Shown: positions 15,500 through 24,319, numbered from the stretch's first letter. The stretch: DNA of 64,000 nt from Kitasatospora papulosa (GCF_000717245.1 NZ_JNYQ01000007.1:216277-280276); one strand, 5' to 3'. Notes: generated from the letters alone by a model not told the origin. Numbers and translations are program-made.

Positions 15500-16783
15500 A
15501 TGACGACCCCCTTCTTATCCGGCGCGCCCGCATCCGGCGGCTGCCCCGCCCACGCCGCCACCACGCCCGTGCCGCTCGGCGGGCCCGCCTTCCGGACCGA
15601 ACCGCAGGCCCTGTACCGGAGCATGCGGCACTCCTACGGGCCCGTGGTGCCCGTGGAACTCCCCGGCGGCTTCCCCGCCTGGCTGATCGTCGGGTACCGC
15701 GAGCTCCACCAGGTCACCAGCGACGGTGAACTCTTCCCGAGGGACGTCGGCCTCTGGAACCAGTGGGAGCACATACCCGCGGACTGGCCGCTGCTCCCCA
15801 TGGTCGGCCGCCCCATGCCCTCCATCTACTTCACCGCGGGTGCCGAGCACCGGCGGCACTCCGAGATGGTGGTACCCGCGCTGGAGGCGGTGGACCCGTT
15901 CGAGATCCGCGAGCACTGCGAGCAACTGGCCGACAGGCTCGTCGACAGCATCTGCGCACGGGGCACGGCCGATCTCGTCGCCGAGTTCGCCGAGCCGCTG
16001 CCCGTACTCGTCCTCGCCCGTCTCGTCGGGTTCCCCGACGCGGAGGGGGCGGACATCGCGCGGGTCCTGAAGGACCTGGCCGACGGAGGTCCGGGCGCCC
16101 ACGAGGCGTACGGGCGCTTCGGCGCGCACATGCGGCGGCTGGTGGCGGCCAAGCGGGAGACGCCCGGCGACGACGTGACCTCCCGGATGCTCGCCGACCC
16201 CGAGCCCTTCACGGACGAGGAGTACGCCCTCGACCTGATGGCCGTCACAGCCGCCGGGCACCTCACGACGGCCGACTGGATCAGCAACTCCCTGCGGCTC
16301 ATGCTCACCGAGGACCAGTTCGCCGACTCCCTCACCGGTGGACGGCGCAGCGTCGGCGACGCGATGAACGAGGTCCTCTGGGAGGAGAGCCCCACCCAGA
16401 TCCTCGCCGGACGCTGGGCGGTCCGTGACACCCAGCTCGGCGGCCGGACCATCCGCGCCGGGGACATGCTCCTCCTCGGCCTGGGCGCGGCCAACACCGA
16501 CCCGCTGATACGGCAGGAGATCACGTCCGGCGGCGGGCACCACGCGGCCAACGGGTCGCATCTCGCCTTCAGTCACGGGGAGTACCGCTGCCCCTTCCCC
16601 GCGCAGGAGATCGCGGAGACCATCGCCCGCACGGCGATCGAGGTCATCCTCGACAGGCTGCCCGACCTCGGACTCGCCGTCCCCGCCGAGGGCCTCGTCC
16701 GGCGCCCGTCCGCCTTCCTGCGCGGGACGACCGCGCTGCCGGTCCGGTTCGCTCCCGTACAGACGACAGGAGACCTGCTGTGA
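15500..16783 (+). CDS. Cytochrome P450, CYP157-like, lacking the EXXR motif
   Basis: This 427-residue protein has P450 landmarks: AGHLTT in the I helix at ~252-257 and the heme-binding loop FSHGEYRCPFP with the axial cysteine at ~364. The K-helix position that normally reads EXXR instead reads EVLW (~291-294). Known CYP157 members of Streptomyces also have tryptophan or another residue in place of the arginine, so this points to that family and not to a sequencing error. The GTG of the next P450 overlaps its stop (GTGA). In S. coelicolor, CYP157/CYP154 pairs follow conservon (cvn) operons; here no conservon genes lie upstream, only an exonuclease on the other strand. A possible -10 (TATAGT) lies at 15436-15441. 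The substrate is unknown. Confidence 0.9.
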   Translation: MTTPFLSGAPASGGCPAHAATTPVPLGGPAFRTEPQALYRSMRHSYGPVVPVELPGGFPAWLIVGYRELHQVTSDGELFPRDVGLWNQWEHIPADWPLLPMVGRPMPSIYFTAGAEHRRHSEMVVPALEAVDPFEIREHCEQLADRLVDSICARGTADLVAEFAEPLPVLVLARLVGFPDAEGADIARVLKDLADGGPGAHEAYGRFGAHMRRLVAAKRETPGDDVTSRMLADPEPFTDEEYALDLMAVTAAGHLTTADWISNSLRLMLTEDQFADSLTGGRRSVGDAMNEVLWEESPTQILAGRWAVRDTQLGGRTIRAGDMLLLGLGAANTDPLIRQEITSGGGHHAANGSHLAFSHGEYRCPFPAQEIAETIARTAIEVILDRLPDLGLAVPAEGLVRRPSAFLRGTTALPVRFAPVQTTGDLL

Positions 16784-18003
16784 AGTGCCCGTACGCCACC
16801 GTGGTGATCGACCCCATGGTCCAGGACCTCGACGGTGAGACCGAACAGCTGCGGGCCTCTGTCCCGCTCGCCCGCATCGAGCTCCTCGGGGTCCCCGCCT
16901 GGACCGTCACCCGGCACGCCGAGGCACGTCAACTCCTGCTCGACACACGCCTGGTGAAGGATCTGGACGCCTGGGAGCTCTGGCAGCGCGGAGAGGTCAC
17001 ACATGCCTGGCCGCTGATCGGCATGATCGACGCGGGCCGCTCCATGTTCACCGTGGACGGCGAGGAGCACCGCAGGCTCCGGACGAAGACCTCGCAGGCC
17101 CTCACACCCCGCCGGCTGGAGGCGATCCGGCCGGACATCGAGAAGTTCACCGACGACCTGCTGGACGCGCTGGCCGAACAGGGCGAGGGCGGGGCCGTCG
17201 ACCTCAAGGCCGTGTTCGCCCAGCCGCTCCCGATGAAGGTGGTCGGGCTGCTGATGGGGGTGGACGAGGCGCTGCACCCCATGCTGACCCGGCAGTACAA
17301 GGCGTTCTTCTCCATGCTCACCCCGCAGGAGGACCGGCTGGCGCTCCTCGCCGAGCTCGACGTCTTCTACACCGAGCTGGTCCGGGAGAAGACCGCGCGT
17401 CCCACCGACGATCTCACCAGCGCGCTGATCCTCGCGGAGGAGGGCGGGGAGCCCCTCACCGAGGAGGAGGTCGTGGGCAACCTCAAGGCGATGGTCGCGG
17501 CGGGACACGAGACCACGATCGGCCTCATCCTCAACGCCGTACGCGCCCTCCTCGCCCATCCCGACCAACTGCGCATGGTGCTGGACGGCGAGGTCCCCTG
17601 GGACACGGTGATCGAGGAGACGCTGCGCTGGGACACCCCCACCACCCACCTCCTGATGAGGTTCGCCACCGAGGACATCCAGGTCGGCGACCAGGTCGTC
17701 GCCCAGGGGGAGGGCGTCGTCATCTCCTACCGGGCCATCGGCCGCGACACCGCCCAGCACGGGGACGACGCGGGCGCCTTCGACATCACCCGGCCGACGC
17801 CGATACGGCACATGACCTTCGGCCACGGGCCCCACATCTGTCCCGGCGCGGCACTGTCCCGTGTCGAGGCCGGCATCGCGCTGCCCGCGCTGTTCGGACG
17901 CTTCCCGGAGCTCAGGCTCGCGATCGAGGACGACGGGATCCGCAAACTGCCGGTGATGACGCAGAACGACATGGAGGCGTTCCCCGTACTCCTCCACGGC
18001 TGA
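16780..18003 (+). CDS. Cytochrome P450, CYP154-like
   Basis: This 407-residue monooxygenase has a normal set of motifs: AGHETT at ~241-246 (oxygen-binding I helix), ETLR at ~280-283 (K helix) and FGHGPHICPG with the heme cysteine at ~354. The sequence resembles the CYP154 family, whose members hydroxylate steroids or macrolide-like compounds; the natural substrate here is unknown. It is translationally coupled to the CYP157-like partner by a GTGA overlap, so the two are made together. No ferredoxin gene is adjacent, so electrons must come from elsewhere. A strong hairpin follows the stop. Confidence 0.92.
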   Translation: MKCPYATVVIDPMVQDLDGETEQLRASVPLARIELLGVPAWTVTRHAEARQLLLDTRLVKDLDAWELWQRGEVTHAWPLIGMIDAGRSMFTVDGEEHRRLRTKTSQALTPRRLEAIRPDIEKFTDDLLDALAEQGEGGAVDLKAVFAQPLPMKVVGLLMGVDEALHPMLTRQYKAFFSMLTPQEDRLALLAELDVFYTELVREKTARPTDDLTSALILAEEGGEPLTEEEVVGNLKAMVAAGHETTIGLILNAVRALLAHPDQLRMVLDGEVPWDTVIEETLRWDTPTTHLLMRFATEDIQVGDQVVAQGEGVVISYRAIGRDTAQHGDDAGAFDITRPTPIRHMTFGHGPHICPGAALSRVEAGIALPALFGRFPELRLAIEDDGIRKLPVMTQNDMEAFPVLLHG

Positions 18004-18012
18004 CGGCCTGCG

Positions 18013-18056
18013 GGGGAGTCGCGGCGGGACCTTACGAGCTCTCGCCGCAACTCCCC
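18013..18056 (+). terminator. Terminator after the P450 pair
   Basis: GGGGAGT-C-GCGGCG (18013-18026) pairs with CGCCGC-A-ACTCCCC (18043-18056), leaving a single internal mismatch, followed by TTGTGTG. It lies ten bases after the stop of the second P450. Confidence 0.65.
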
Positions 18057-18193
18057 TTGTGTGCCTGTCCGTTCGGGATTCCGGACGGTGTCCGGTCTCT
18101 CGGTGTAAGTGGGTGGCGCGCGGCAACCGAACCCCTCCTCCGCGGCGACTGCGGGGTGGACCGCCCACCCCCGACCCCCATGGAGGTCCCCTC

Positions 18194-19165
18194 GTGAGCC
18201 GCACATCGATGAGAGCCCTCGCCGTGGTCCCCGCAGCGCTGCTGCTGGCCCTCGTGCCGGGCAGCGCGTCCGCGTACCCCAACCCGGGTGTCGTCAACGG
18301 CGACATCGTCGTCCACGACCCCAGCATGATCCGCGGCCCGTCCGGCCAGTACCTGCTCTACTCGACCGGTGAGGGCCTCCAGCTGCGCACCTCCACCGAC
18401 CGCACCGCCTTCGGCCGTTCCGGGAACGCCTTCACCACCAAGCCGAGCTGGTGGAAGAACTACTCCTCTGCGTCCGACCCCTGGGCCCCGGACATCTCGT
18501 ACCGCGGCGGCACGTACCTGATGTACTACGCCGTCTCGTCCTTCGGCTCCAACACCTCGGCCATCGGCCTCGCGGGCTCCGCCACCGGGCAGGCCGGCAG
18601 CTGGAGCGACTACGGGATCGTGTACACGTCGAACTCGTCCAGCGACTACAACGCCATCGACCCCAACCTGTTCGTGGACGACGACGGCAGGTGGTGGCTG
18701 TCCTTCGGTTCCTGGTGGACCGGTATCAAGATGATCCGTATCGATCCGTCGACGGGCAAGCAGTACGCCGGGGACACCGCCCGCCGCTCCCTCGCCTCCC
18801 GGCCCACCGGCACCAAGGCCGTCGAGGCACCCTCCATCGTGAAGCGGAACGGCTACTACTACCTCTTCGCCTCGTACGACACCTGCTGCGCGGGCACCAG
18901 CTCGACGTACAAGATCAAGGTGGGCAGGGCGACCAGCGTCACCGGTCCCTACAAGGACAGGAACGGCGTCAGCATGCTCAGTAACGGCGGCACGGCCGTC
19001 ATGGAGTCGCACGGCCGCTACATCGGACCCGGCGGCCAGTCGATCCTGGCGGACTCCGACGGCGACCTGCTCGTCTACCACTACTACGACGGCCAGGACA
19101 ACGGCACCCCGAAGCTCGGTGTCAACCTTCTGAACTGGAGCAGCGGATGGCCCGTCGCCTACTGA
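18194..19165 (+). CDS. Secreted GH43 arabinan endo-1,5-alpha-L-arabinosidase
   Basis: This 323-residue secreted enzyme cleaves the arabinan side chains of pectin. The signal peptide (MSRTSMRALAVVPAALLLAL...ASA) is cut near residue 27. The five-bladed propeller of family GH43 is indicated by the three catalytic carboxylates: base D42 in VHDPSM, pKa-modulating D156 in AIDPNLF, and acid E211 in KAVEAPS. The length equals a single catalytic domain without a binding module. The GTG at 18194 follows GGAGG at 18182-18186 and opens exactly at the signal peptide. Its 3' end overlaps the next GH43 gene by 19 bp in another frame, so the two are an operon: an endo-acting and probably an exo-acting arabinan enzyme. 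Confidence 0.9.
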   Translation: MSRTSMRALAVVPAALLLALVPGSASAYPNPGVVNGDIVVHDPSMIRGPSGQYLLYSTGEGLQLRTSTDRTAFGRSGNAFTTKPSWWKNYSSASDPWAPDISYRGGTYLMYYAVSSFGSNTSAIGLAGSATGQAGSWSDYGIVYTSNSSSDYNAIDPNLFVDDDGRWWLSFGSWWTGIKMIRIDPSTGKQYAGDTARRSLASRPTGTKAVEAPSIVKRNGYYYLFASYDTCCAGTSSTYKIKVGRATSVTGPYKDRNGVSMLSNGGTAVMESHGRYIGPGGQSILADSDGDLLVYHYYDGQDNGTPKLGVNLLNWSSGWPVAY

Positions 19166-20601
19166 CCCTGCTGAGCGCCCTCCTGCTGGCGCTCGCCCTC
19201 GGACAGCCGTCGCCGGCGTCGGCGGCCGAGGGCCGCCCGTACTCCAACCCGGTCAAGGCGCAGAAGGGGGCCGACCCCTGGATCTCCTACCACGAAGGCA
19301 ACTACCACCTGGTGTCGACGAGCTGGACCGACGTCATCACCATACGGAAGTCACCGACGCTGGCCGGGCTCTCCACCGCGCCGAGCGTGCAGGTGTGGCA
19401 GGGCGACGCGGCCTCGCGCTGCTGCAACATCTGGGCGCCCGAACTGCACTACTCGGGCGGGCGGTGGTACCTGTACTACGTGGCCGGCCGGAACATCGCC
19501 GACTACAACCCGACGCAGCGCGTCCACGTGCTGCAGAGTGCCGGTTCCGACCCGATGGGACCGTACACGTACCGGAACCAGCTGGGCAGCGGCTGGATGC
19601 TGGACCCGAGCGTGCTCACGGTCGGCGGGCAGATGTACCTGCTGGGCAGTGCGAGCGGAGGAGGGACGCAGAACCTCGTCATCGCCCCGATGTCGAACCC
19701 GTACACGCTCAGTGGTTCGTTCTCGACGATCTCGACGCCCACCTACGACTGGGAGAGGTCCGGAGGCACGGTCAACGAGGGGGCCGAGGTGCTCCAGCGG
19801 GGCGGGAAGGCGTTCGTCGTCTACTCCGCCAGCGGCTGCTGGGCCCCCGACTACAAGCTGGGGCAGCTCACGCTGACCGGGTCGAACCCGCTCTCCGCGT
19901 CCTCGTGGACGAAGAAGTCAACCCCGGTCTTCCAGCGGAACGACTCCGCCGGGGTGTACGGGCCGGGCCACAACGGTTTCTTCACCTCGCCCGACGGCGC
20001 GGAGAGCTGGATCGTCTACCACGCCAACGACTCGGCGTCCGACGGCTGCGACAACGGACGCACGGCGCGGTCGCAGAAGTTCAGCTGGAACCCGGACGGC
20101 ACACCGAACCTGGGCACACCCGTCGCCCTCGGCACCACACTGGCCGGTCCCTCCGGTGAGACGGCCGCGACCCCGGCCGCGTACACCGTGGTCAGCCGGG
20201 CCACCGGGAAGTGCCTCGACGTGAGCGGTGCGTCGACCGCCGACGGCGCCGACGTCCGGCAGTGGACGTGCGACGGCAGCGCGAAGCAGCGATGGCGCGT
20301 CGAGGACCGGGGCGACGACACGAGCAGGCTGGTGAACGTCTCGTCGGGCAAGGTGCTCGACACGGCGGACTGCTCCGCCGCCGACGGCGCCGATCTGCGC
20401 CAGTGGACGTGGCTCGACAACACCTGCCAGCGCTTCCGTCTCGTCACCACCGAGGCCGGCGGCTGGGTGCGCATCGTCAACCAGGCCACCGGGAAGGTCG
20501 CCGACGTCGCGGACTGCTCCACGGCCGACGGCGCCGACGTACGGCAGTGGACGTGGCTGGACAACACCTGCCAGCAGTTCACACTCGTGCCGGTCACCTG
20601 A
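19147..20601 (+). CDS. Secreted GH43 arabinofuranosidase-like enzyme with C-terminal CBM13 (ricin-type) module
   Basis: This 484-residue secreted enzyme has a Sec signal (MARRLLTLLSALLLALALG...ASA) and a GH43 propeller at ~28-335. Catalytic candidates are D43 in GADPWI, D153 in MLDPSV and E211 in VNEGAE. A beta-trefoil sugar-binding module occupies ~345-484, with three repeats each containing a K(C)LDV- or KVLD-like start and a QW motif (VRQWTC, LRQWTW, VRQWTW). This combination is typical of arabinofuranosidases that act on arabinan or arabinoxylan and bind xylan or arabinan. The gene begins inside the end of the endo-arabinanase gene (19-bp overlap). The exact cleavage specificity cannot be told from sequence. 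Confidence 0.87.
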   Translation: MARRLLTLLSALLLALALGQPSPASAAEGRPYSNPVKAQKGADPWISYHEGNYHLVSTSWTDVITIRKSPTLAGLSTAPSVQVWQGDAASRCCNIWAPELHYSGGRWYLYYVAGRNIADYNPTQRVHVLQSAGSDPMGPYTYRNQLGSGWMLDPSVLTVGGQMYLLGSASGGGTQNLVIAPMSNPYTLSGSFSTISTPTYDWERSGGTVNEGAEVLQRGGKAFVVYSASGCWAPDYKLGQLTLTGSNPLSASSWTKKSTPVFQRNDSAGVYGPGHNGFFTSPDGAESWIVYHANDSASDGCDNGRTARSQKFSWNPDGTPNLGTPVALGTTLAGPSGETAATPAAYTVVSRATGKCLDVSGASTADGADVRQWTCDGSAKQRWRVEDRGDDTSRLVNVSSGKVLDTADCSAADGADLRQWTWLDNTCQRFRLVTTEAGGWVRIVNQATGKVADVADCSTADGADVRQWTWLDNTCQQFTLVPVT

Positions 20602-20622
20602 GGCCGCCCCCGGCCGATCCGT

Positions 20623-20657
20623 GCCGCAGCTCACGGCTCCTCCTCGTGGGCTGCGGC
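20623..20657 (+). terminator. Terminator after the GH43 pair
   Basis: GCCGCAGCTCACG (20623-20635) and CGTGGGCTGCGGC (20645-20657) form a 13-bp stem with one G-T pair and a 9-base loop, 21 bp after the stop codon. Confidence 0.65.
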
Positions 20658-20803
20658 TCCATGCCGAGGCCCAGAGTGCCCTGGGGTGCACACCGGGTGA
20701 CGGGCAATGTGTGCATGGCAGATAACCGAGTGTGATTCGCACCGGTGGGAGGCCTGCTGCGTCAGACCGGGCTGTCGTGTGCCGGAAGTGTCACGATGTA
20801 GGT

Positions 20804-21604
20804 ATGGATGTGCGGAAAAGGAACCGGGTGTCCGTGACGGGCCGCAAGGACGGCCCGGTGGTGGTGCTCGCCCATGGATTCGGGTGCGACCAGAATCTGT
20901 GGCGACTTGTGGTGCCCGAACTGGAGAAGCACTTCCGGGTGGTCCTCTTCGACCACGTGGGGGCCGGGGGGTCCGACGTGTCCGCCTGGAGTCCGGAGCG
21001 GTACTCCACCCTGGACGGCTACGTCCAGGACGTGATCGAACTCTGTCAGGAGCTCGGCCTCGGACCCGTGACCTTCGTCGGGCATTCGGTCAGCTCCATG
21101 ATCGGCGTTCTCGCCGTCGTGCAGGAGCCCGGACTCTTCGACAAGCTTGTCCTTCTCACCCCGTCGCCGTCCTACATCGACGACGGCGACTACCGGGGAG
21201 GTTTCAGCGAGCAGGACATCGACGAACTGCTCGATTCGCTGGACAGCAACTATCTGGGCTGGTCCGCGACGGTTGCCCCTGTGATCATGGGGAATCCGGA
21301 CCGCCCCGAACTGGGCGAGGAGCTGACGAACAGCTTCTGCCGAATGGATCCGGAGATCGCCCGGGTGTTCGCGAGAGTCACCTTTCTCTCCGACAACCGC
21401 GCGGACCTGTCCAAGGTGAGCGTCCCGACGCTCGTCGCCGAGAGTGCACGGGACACGCTCGCCCCGCGCGAGGTCGGCGCCTTCGTGCACAGGCAGATCC
21501 CCGGCAGCGAGCTGGTCACCCTCGACTCGACGGGCCACTGCCCGCAGCTGAGCGCCCCGCAGGAGACGGCCGAGGCCATCATCGCCTTCGTGCAGGGGTC
21601 GTGA
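20804..21604 (+). CDS. rsbQ: Alpha/beta hydrolase, RsbQ family
   Basis: This 266-residue hydrolase matches RsbQ, the B. subtilis protein needed for the RsbP phosphatase to signal energy stress to the general stress sigma factor. The nucleophile elbow GHSVSSM (serine ~95), the oxyanion HGFGCDQN near 26 and a C-terminal GHCPQLSAP (histidine ~246) are in place, with an acidic residue in ESARDTLAPRE (~220). Known RsbQ proteins have a closed pocket that binds a small hydrophobic ligand. The following gene is a PAS/PP2C phosphatase whose GTG overlaps this stop (GTGA), the same order as rsbQ-rsbP in Bacillus. The ATG at 20804 gives an N-terminus (MDVRKRNRVSVTG) like the family. Confidence 0.85.
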   Translation: MDVRKRNRVSVTGRKDGPVVVLAHGFGCDQNLWRLVVPELEKHFRVVLFDHVGAGGSDVSAWSPERYSTLDGYVQDVIELCQELGLGPVTFVGHSVSSMIGVLAVVQEPGLFDKLVLLTPSPSYIDDGDYRGGFSEQDIDELLDSLDSNYLGWSATVAPVIMGNPDRPELGEELTNSFCRMDPEIARVFARVTFLSDNRADLSKVSVPTLVAESARDTLAPREVGAFVHRQIPGSELVTLDSTGHCPQLSAPQETAEAIIAFVQGS

Positions 21605-22884
21605 CGGTGCCCCCGGGCGGCGAGGAGGCCGACGAGTCGTGGGCCGTGGGAGACCGTGACCAGGAGCAGCTGCCGTTCACCGCACTGCTGGAGGACAGCG
21701 TCGAGGACCTGTACGAGAACGCGCCGTGCGGCTACCTCTCCACCCTGATGGACGGCCGGATCGCCAAGGTCAACAGGACCCTGTTGCAATGGCTCGGATA
21801 CCGGCGCGAGGAACTGGTGGGCCACAAGCAGTTCTCCGACCTGCTGACGATCGGCGGAAAGCTCTACCACGAGACGCACTTCTCGCCCCTGCTGCGTATG
21901 CAGGGAGAAGTCAGCGGCGTCGCACTGGAACTCAAGGCCGCGGACGGCAGCCGGCTGCCCGCCCTGGTCACCTCCACGGTCAAGAAGGACGGCGACGGTG
22001 AGCCGCTGCTGATTCGCACCACCATCCTGGACGCCCACGACAGGCGCGCCTACGAGCGAGAGCTCCTGAGGGCGAGGCAGGAGGCGGATCACGAACGTGA
22101 GCGCCTGCAACGGCTTGCCACGACGCTGCAGCGGACCCTGATCCCGCCGGCCCTCGAACCGGTTCCCGGCCTGGAGGTCGCCGCGCGCTACCACTTCGCC
22201 TCCGCCGACGAGGTGGGCGGGGACTTCTACGACCTGTTCCCGCTGGCTCCCGGACGCTGGGGGTTCTTCATGGGGGACGTGCGGGGCAAGGGCGCGAACG
22301 CGGCCGTCGTGACGTCGCTGGCGCGGTACACCCTGCGGGCCGCAGCGGTGTCCGACCCTGTGCCGGCCGCGGTGCTGGCCAACCTCAACACCGCCCTCAA
22401 CCGGGAGTTCCAGGAGGACGAACCCCGCTTCTGCACCGTGATCTTCGGCCTGCTCACGTCCGAGGGGGAGGAGACGGGGTTCCATGTCGTCCTCGCGGGA
22501 GGCGGCCACCCCCCGGCCGTGCTGCTGCGCGCCGACGGCAGTGCCGACCACGTCCCCACGCCAGGAGGCCAACTGCTCGGGGTCGTTCCCGACGCGCATT
22601 TCACCACCGCCACGCTGGAGCTGCGACCCGGCGACACGCTGCTGCTCTACACCGACGGTCTGACCGAGGCGCGCACGCCCGGCCTCGGTGGACGCTACGG
22701 CGACGAAGCACTCCTCGACTTCGCGCGGAGCCTCGCCCCCGTTCCGGCGTCCGGAGCCGTGGCGGCGCTCACCGACCTCCTCGGCTCGTTCGGTGAAGGG
22801 CTCGACGACGACACCGCGCTCCTCGCGATGGGCGTGCCCCGTGAGCACCGGGACGGTGAGGAGACCGGCGCCGGACCGCGGTAG
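21601..22884 (+). CDS. rsbP: PAS-domain PP2C/SpoIIE serine phosphatase, RsbP-like
   Basis: This 427-residue regulator carries a PAS domain at ~25-145 (LYENAPCGYLSTLMDGRIAK..., GYRREELVGHKQFSDLL). A coiled-coil linker follows at ~145-180 (YERELLRARQEADHERERL). The PP2C-type SpoIIE domain from ~185 has LIPPALEPVPGLEVAARY, the metal-binding DEVGGDFYD and GDVRGKGANAA, LLLYTDGLTEAR, and LDDDTALL near the end. Such proteins dephosphorylate an anti-sigma antagonist (RsbV/STAS protein) and so activate a stress sigma factor. It is coupled to the RsbQ-like hydrolase, which likely feeds a signal to the PAS domain. No sigma, anti-sigma or STAS gene is in the window, so the target lies elsewhere. The GTG at 21601 is supported by the overlap. 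Confidence 0.88.
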   Translation: MTVPPGGEEADESWAVGDRDQEQLPFTALLEDSVEDLYENAPCGYLSTLMDGRIAKVNRTLLQWLGYRREELVGHKQFSDLLTIGGKLYHETHFSPLLRMQGEVSGVALELKAADGSRLPALVTSTVKKDGDGEPLLIRTTILDAHDRRAYERELLRARQEADHERERLQRLATTLQRTLIPPALEPVPGLEVAARYHFASADEVGGDFYDLFPLAPGRWGFFMGDVRGKGANAAVVTSLARYTLRAAAVSDPVPAAVLANLNTALNREFQEDEPRFCTVIFGLLTSEGEETGFHVVLAGGGHPPAVLLRADGSADHVPTPGGQLLGVVPDAHFTTATLELRPGDTLLLYTDGLTEARTPGLGGRYGDEALLDFARSLAPVPASGAVAALTDLLGSFGEGLDDDTALLAMGVPREHRDGEETGAGPR

Positions 22885-22957
22885 GCGGGGAAAACGGAGG
22901 GCCGCGATGCTGCCGACGGCACCGAGGCCCTTCACCGTGGCCCCCTCCCGGGTCATC

Positions 22958-22977
22958 GGTGCCGCCGGCGCGGCACC
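22958..22977 (+). terminator. Terminator after rsbP
   Basis: GGTGCCGC and GCGGCACC form a perfect 8-bp stem with a 4-base loop, in the 148-bp gap before the pectinesterase gene. Confidence 0.6.
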
Positions 22978-23032
22978 TTCGGCCGTGGCGTCAGGGCCCG
23001 GCAACCTTTCGTGCGACCGCGGCGACTGACGG

Positions 23033-24160
23033 ATGGAACCCCACCTCTTCCCTCGACGAACGGATCAGGCCATGGCAGCCGACCGACCACGACGCGCCGT
23101 CACTCACCCCGGGCCGCGGAGAGCGATGACGGCGGGGGCGGCCACGCTGCTCGCCGCCGCCACGGTGTGGACCTCCGGGTCCGCGTCCGGCACCGAGGCC
23201 GCGACCACCCTCACCGTCGCCAAGGACGGCAGCGGGCAGTACACGACCGTGCAGGCGGCGGTCAACGCGATCCCCGCGGGCAACACCGCGCGGGTCGTCG
23301 TCTCCATCAGGCCCGGCACCTACCGGGAACTGGTGAAGATCCCGTCCACCAAGCAGAACGTCACCCTTCAGGGCAGCGGAGCGAGTCGCAACGACACCGT
23401 CATCGTCTACAACAACGCCTCGGGCACGCGGAAGCCCGACGGCTCCGGCACCTACGGCACCAGCGGCAGCGCGACCGTCGCGGCGGAGGCCAACGGCTTC
23501 CAGGCCCGTAATCTCACGATCTCCAACGACTTCGACGAAGCCGTCAACCAGAACCTGAGCGGGCTCCAGGCCGTGGCCCTGCGCACCGCGGCGGACAAGG
23601 TCTTCCTGGACTCCGTGATCGTCACCGGTGACCAGGACACCCTGCTGCTCGACACCGCCTCCAAGGCGACGCTCGGCCGTGTCTACATGACGAACTCCTA
23701 CGTCGTGGGCAACGTCGACTTCATCTTCGGACGCGCCACCGCCGTGATCGACAAGTCCGTCATCACGCTGAAGAAGCGCTGGGACGGCAGCTCCGCCGGC
23801 TACATCGCCGCCCCGAGCACGGCCGCCGACCGCAGGGGCTTCCTGATCACCGGCTCGACCGTCAACGGCGACGTCTCGGCGTCGTCCTTCTACCTCGGCC
23901 GCCCGTGGCACGCGGGGGGTGACGCCACGCTCGACCCCATGGCCACCTTCCGCGGCACCACGCTCAGCTCGGCGATCAGGTCCGCCCCGTGGACGGACAT
24001 GAGCGGCTTCTCCTGGAAGGACGACCGTTTCGCGGAGTACCGGAACGCCGGGCCCGGATCAGGCTCGGCGAGCAGCAACCGGCCCCAGCTCACCGACGCC
24101 CAGGCCGCGGAACAGGAGACCGCCGACTGGCTGGCGGGCTGGACACCCTCGGCCTCCTGA
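23033..24160 (+). CDS. Secreted pectinesterase (CE8)
   Basis: This pectin methylesterase of up to 375 residues removes methyl groups from homogalacturonan. The right-handed beta-helix family CE8 is clear: Q179 in SGLQAVAL, catalytic D202 in GDQDTLL, catalytic D229 in GNVDFIFG, and R290/W292 in YLGRPW. A signal peptide with twin arginines (RPRRAVTHPGPRRAMTAGAATLLAAATVW) ends near residue 55. The start is uncertain: ATG at 23033 has GACGG just upstream, while ATG at 23072 opens closer to the signal. It stands alone between the rsbQP terminator and the LacI operators. Its product, de-esterified pectin, complements the neighbouring arabinan enzymes. Confidence 0.9.
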   Translation: MEPHLFPRRTDQAMAADRPRRAVTHPGPRRAMTAGAATLLAAATVWTSGSASGTEAATTLTVAKDGSGQYTTVQAAVNAIPAGNTARVVVSIRPGTYRELVKIPSTKQNVTLQGSGASRNDTVIVYNNASGTRKPDGSGTYGTSGSATVAAEANGFQARNLTISNDFDEAVNQNLSGLQAVALRTAADKVFLDSVIVTGDQDTLLLDTASKATLGRVYMTNSYVVGNVDFIFGRATAVIDKSVITLKKRWDGSSAGYIAAPSTAADRRGFLITGSTVNGDVSASSFYLGRPWHAGGDATLDPMATFRGTTLSSAIRSAPWTDMSGFSWKDDRFAEYRNAGPGSGSASSNRPQLTDAQAAEQETADWLAGWTPSAS

Positions 24161-24201
24161 GTCACCGTGTGTGAGGGCGGCGGACCGTCGCCCCGAGGTC
24201 G

Positions 24202-24217
24202 GTCGAAGCGCTTCGAC
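24202..24217. promoter_or_regulatory. LacI-type operator O1
   Basis: GTCGAAGCGCTTCGAC is a perfect 16-bp palindrome with the central CG step typical of LacI-family operators. It lies just upstream of the putative lacI -35 element. The same core occurs at 24305, 36428 and 36609. Confidence 0.85.
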
Positions 24218-24224
24218 TCCACTC

Positions 24225-24253
24225 TGGACAGTGACTGTGAGCGAGTCTAGGCT
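24225..24253 (+). promoter_or_regulatory. Probable lacI promoter
   Basis: TGGACA (24225-24230) and TAGGCT (24248-24253), with a 17-bp spacer, resemble the Streptomyces housekeeping consensus. They lie between operators O1 and O2, whose centres are 102 bp apart, so repression by looping or road-block is plausible. Confidence 0.55.
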
Positions 24254-24303
24254 CCACGTTGTCTGTGCATGTCAGAGTGCGAAGGGGAGCACAGCACGGC
24301 GCT

Positions 24304-24319
24304 GTCGAAGCGCTTCACC
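24304..24319. promoter_or_regulatory. LacI-type operator O2
   Basis: GTCGAAGCGCTTCACC is the O1 palindrome with the outer three bases on the right changed. It lies between the putative transcription start and the lacI ATG at 24360. Confidence 0.8.
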
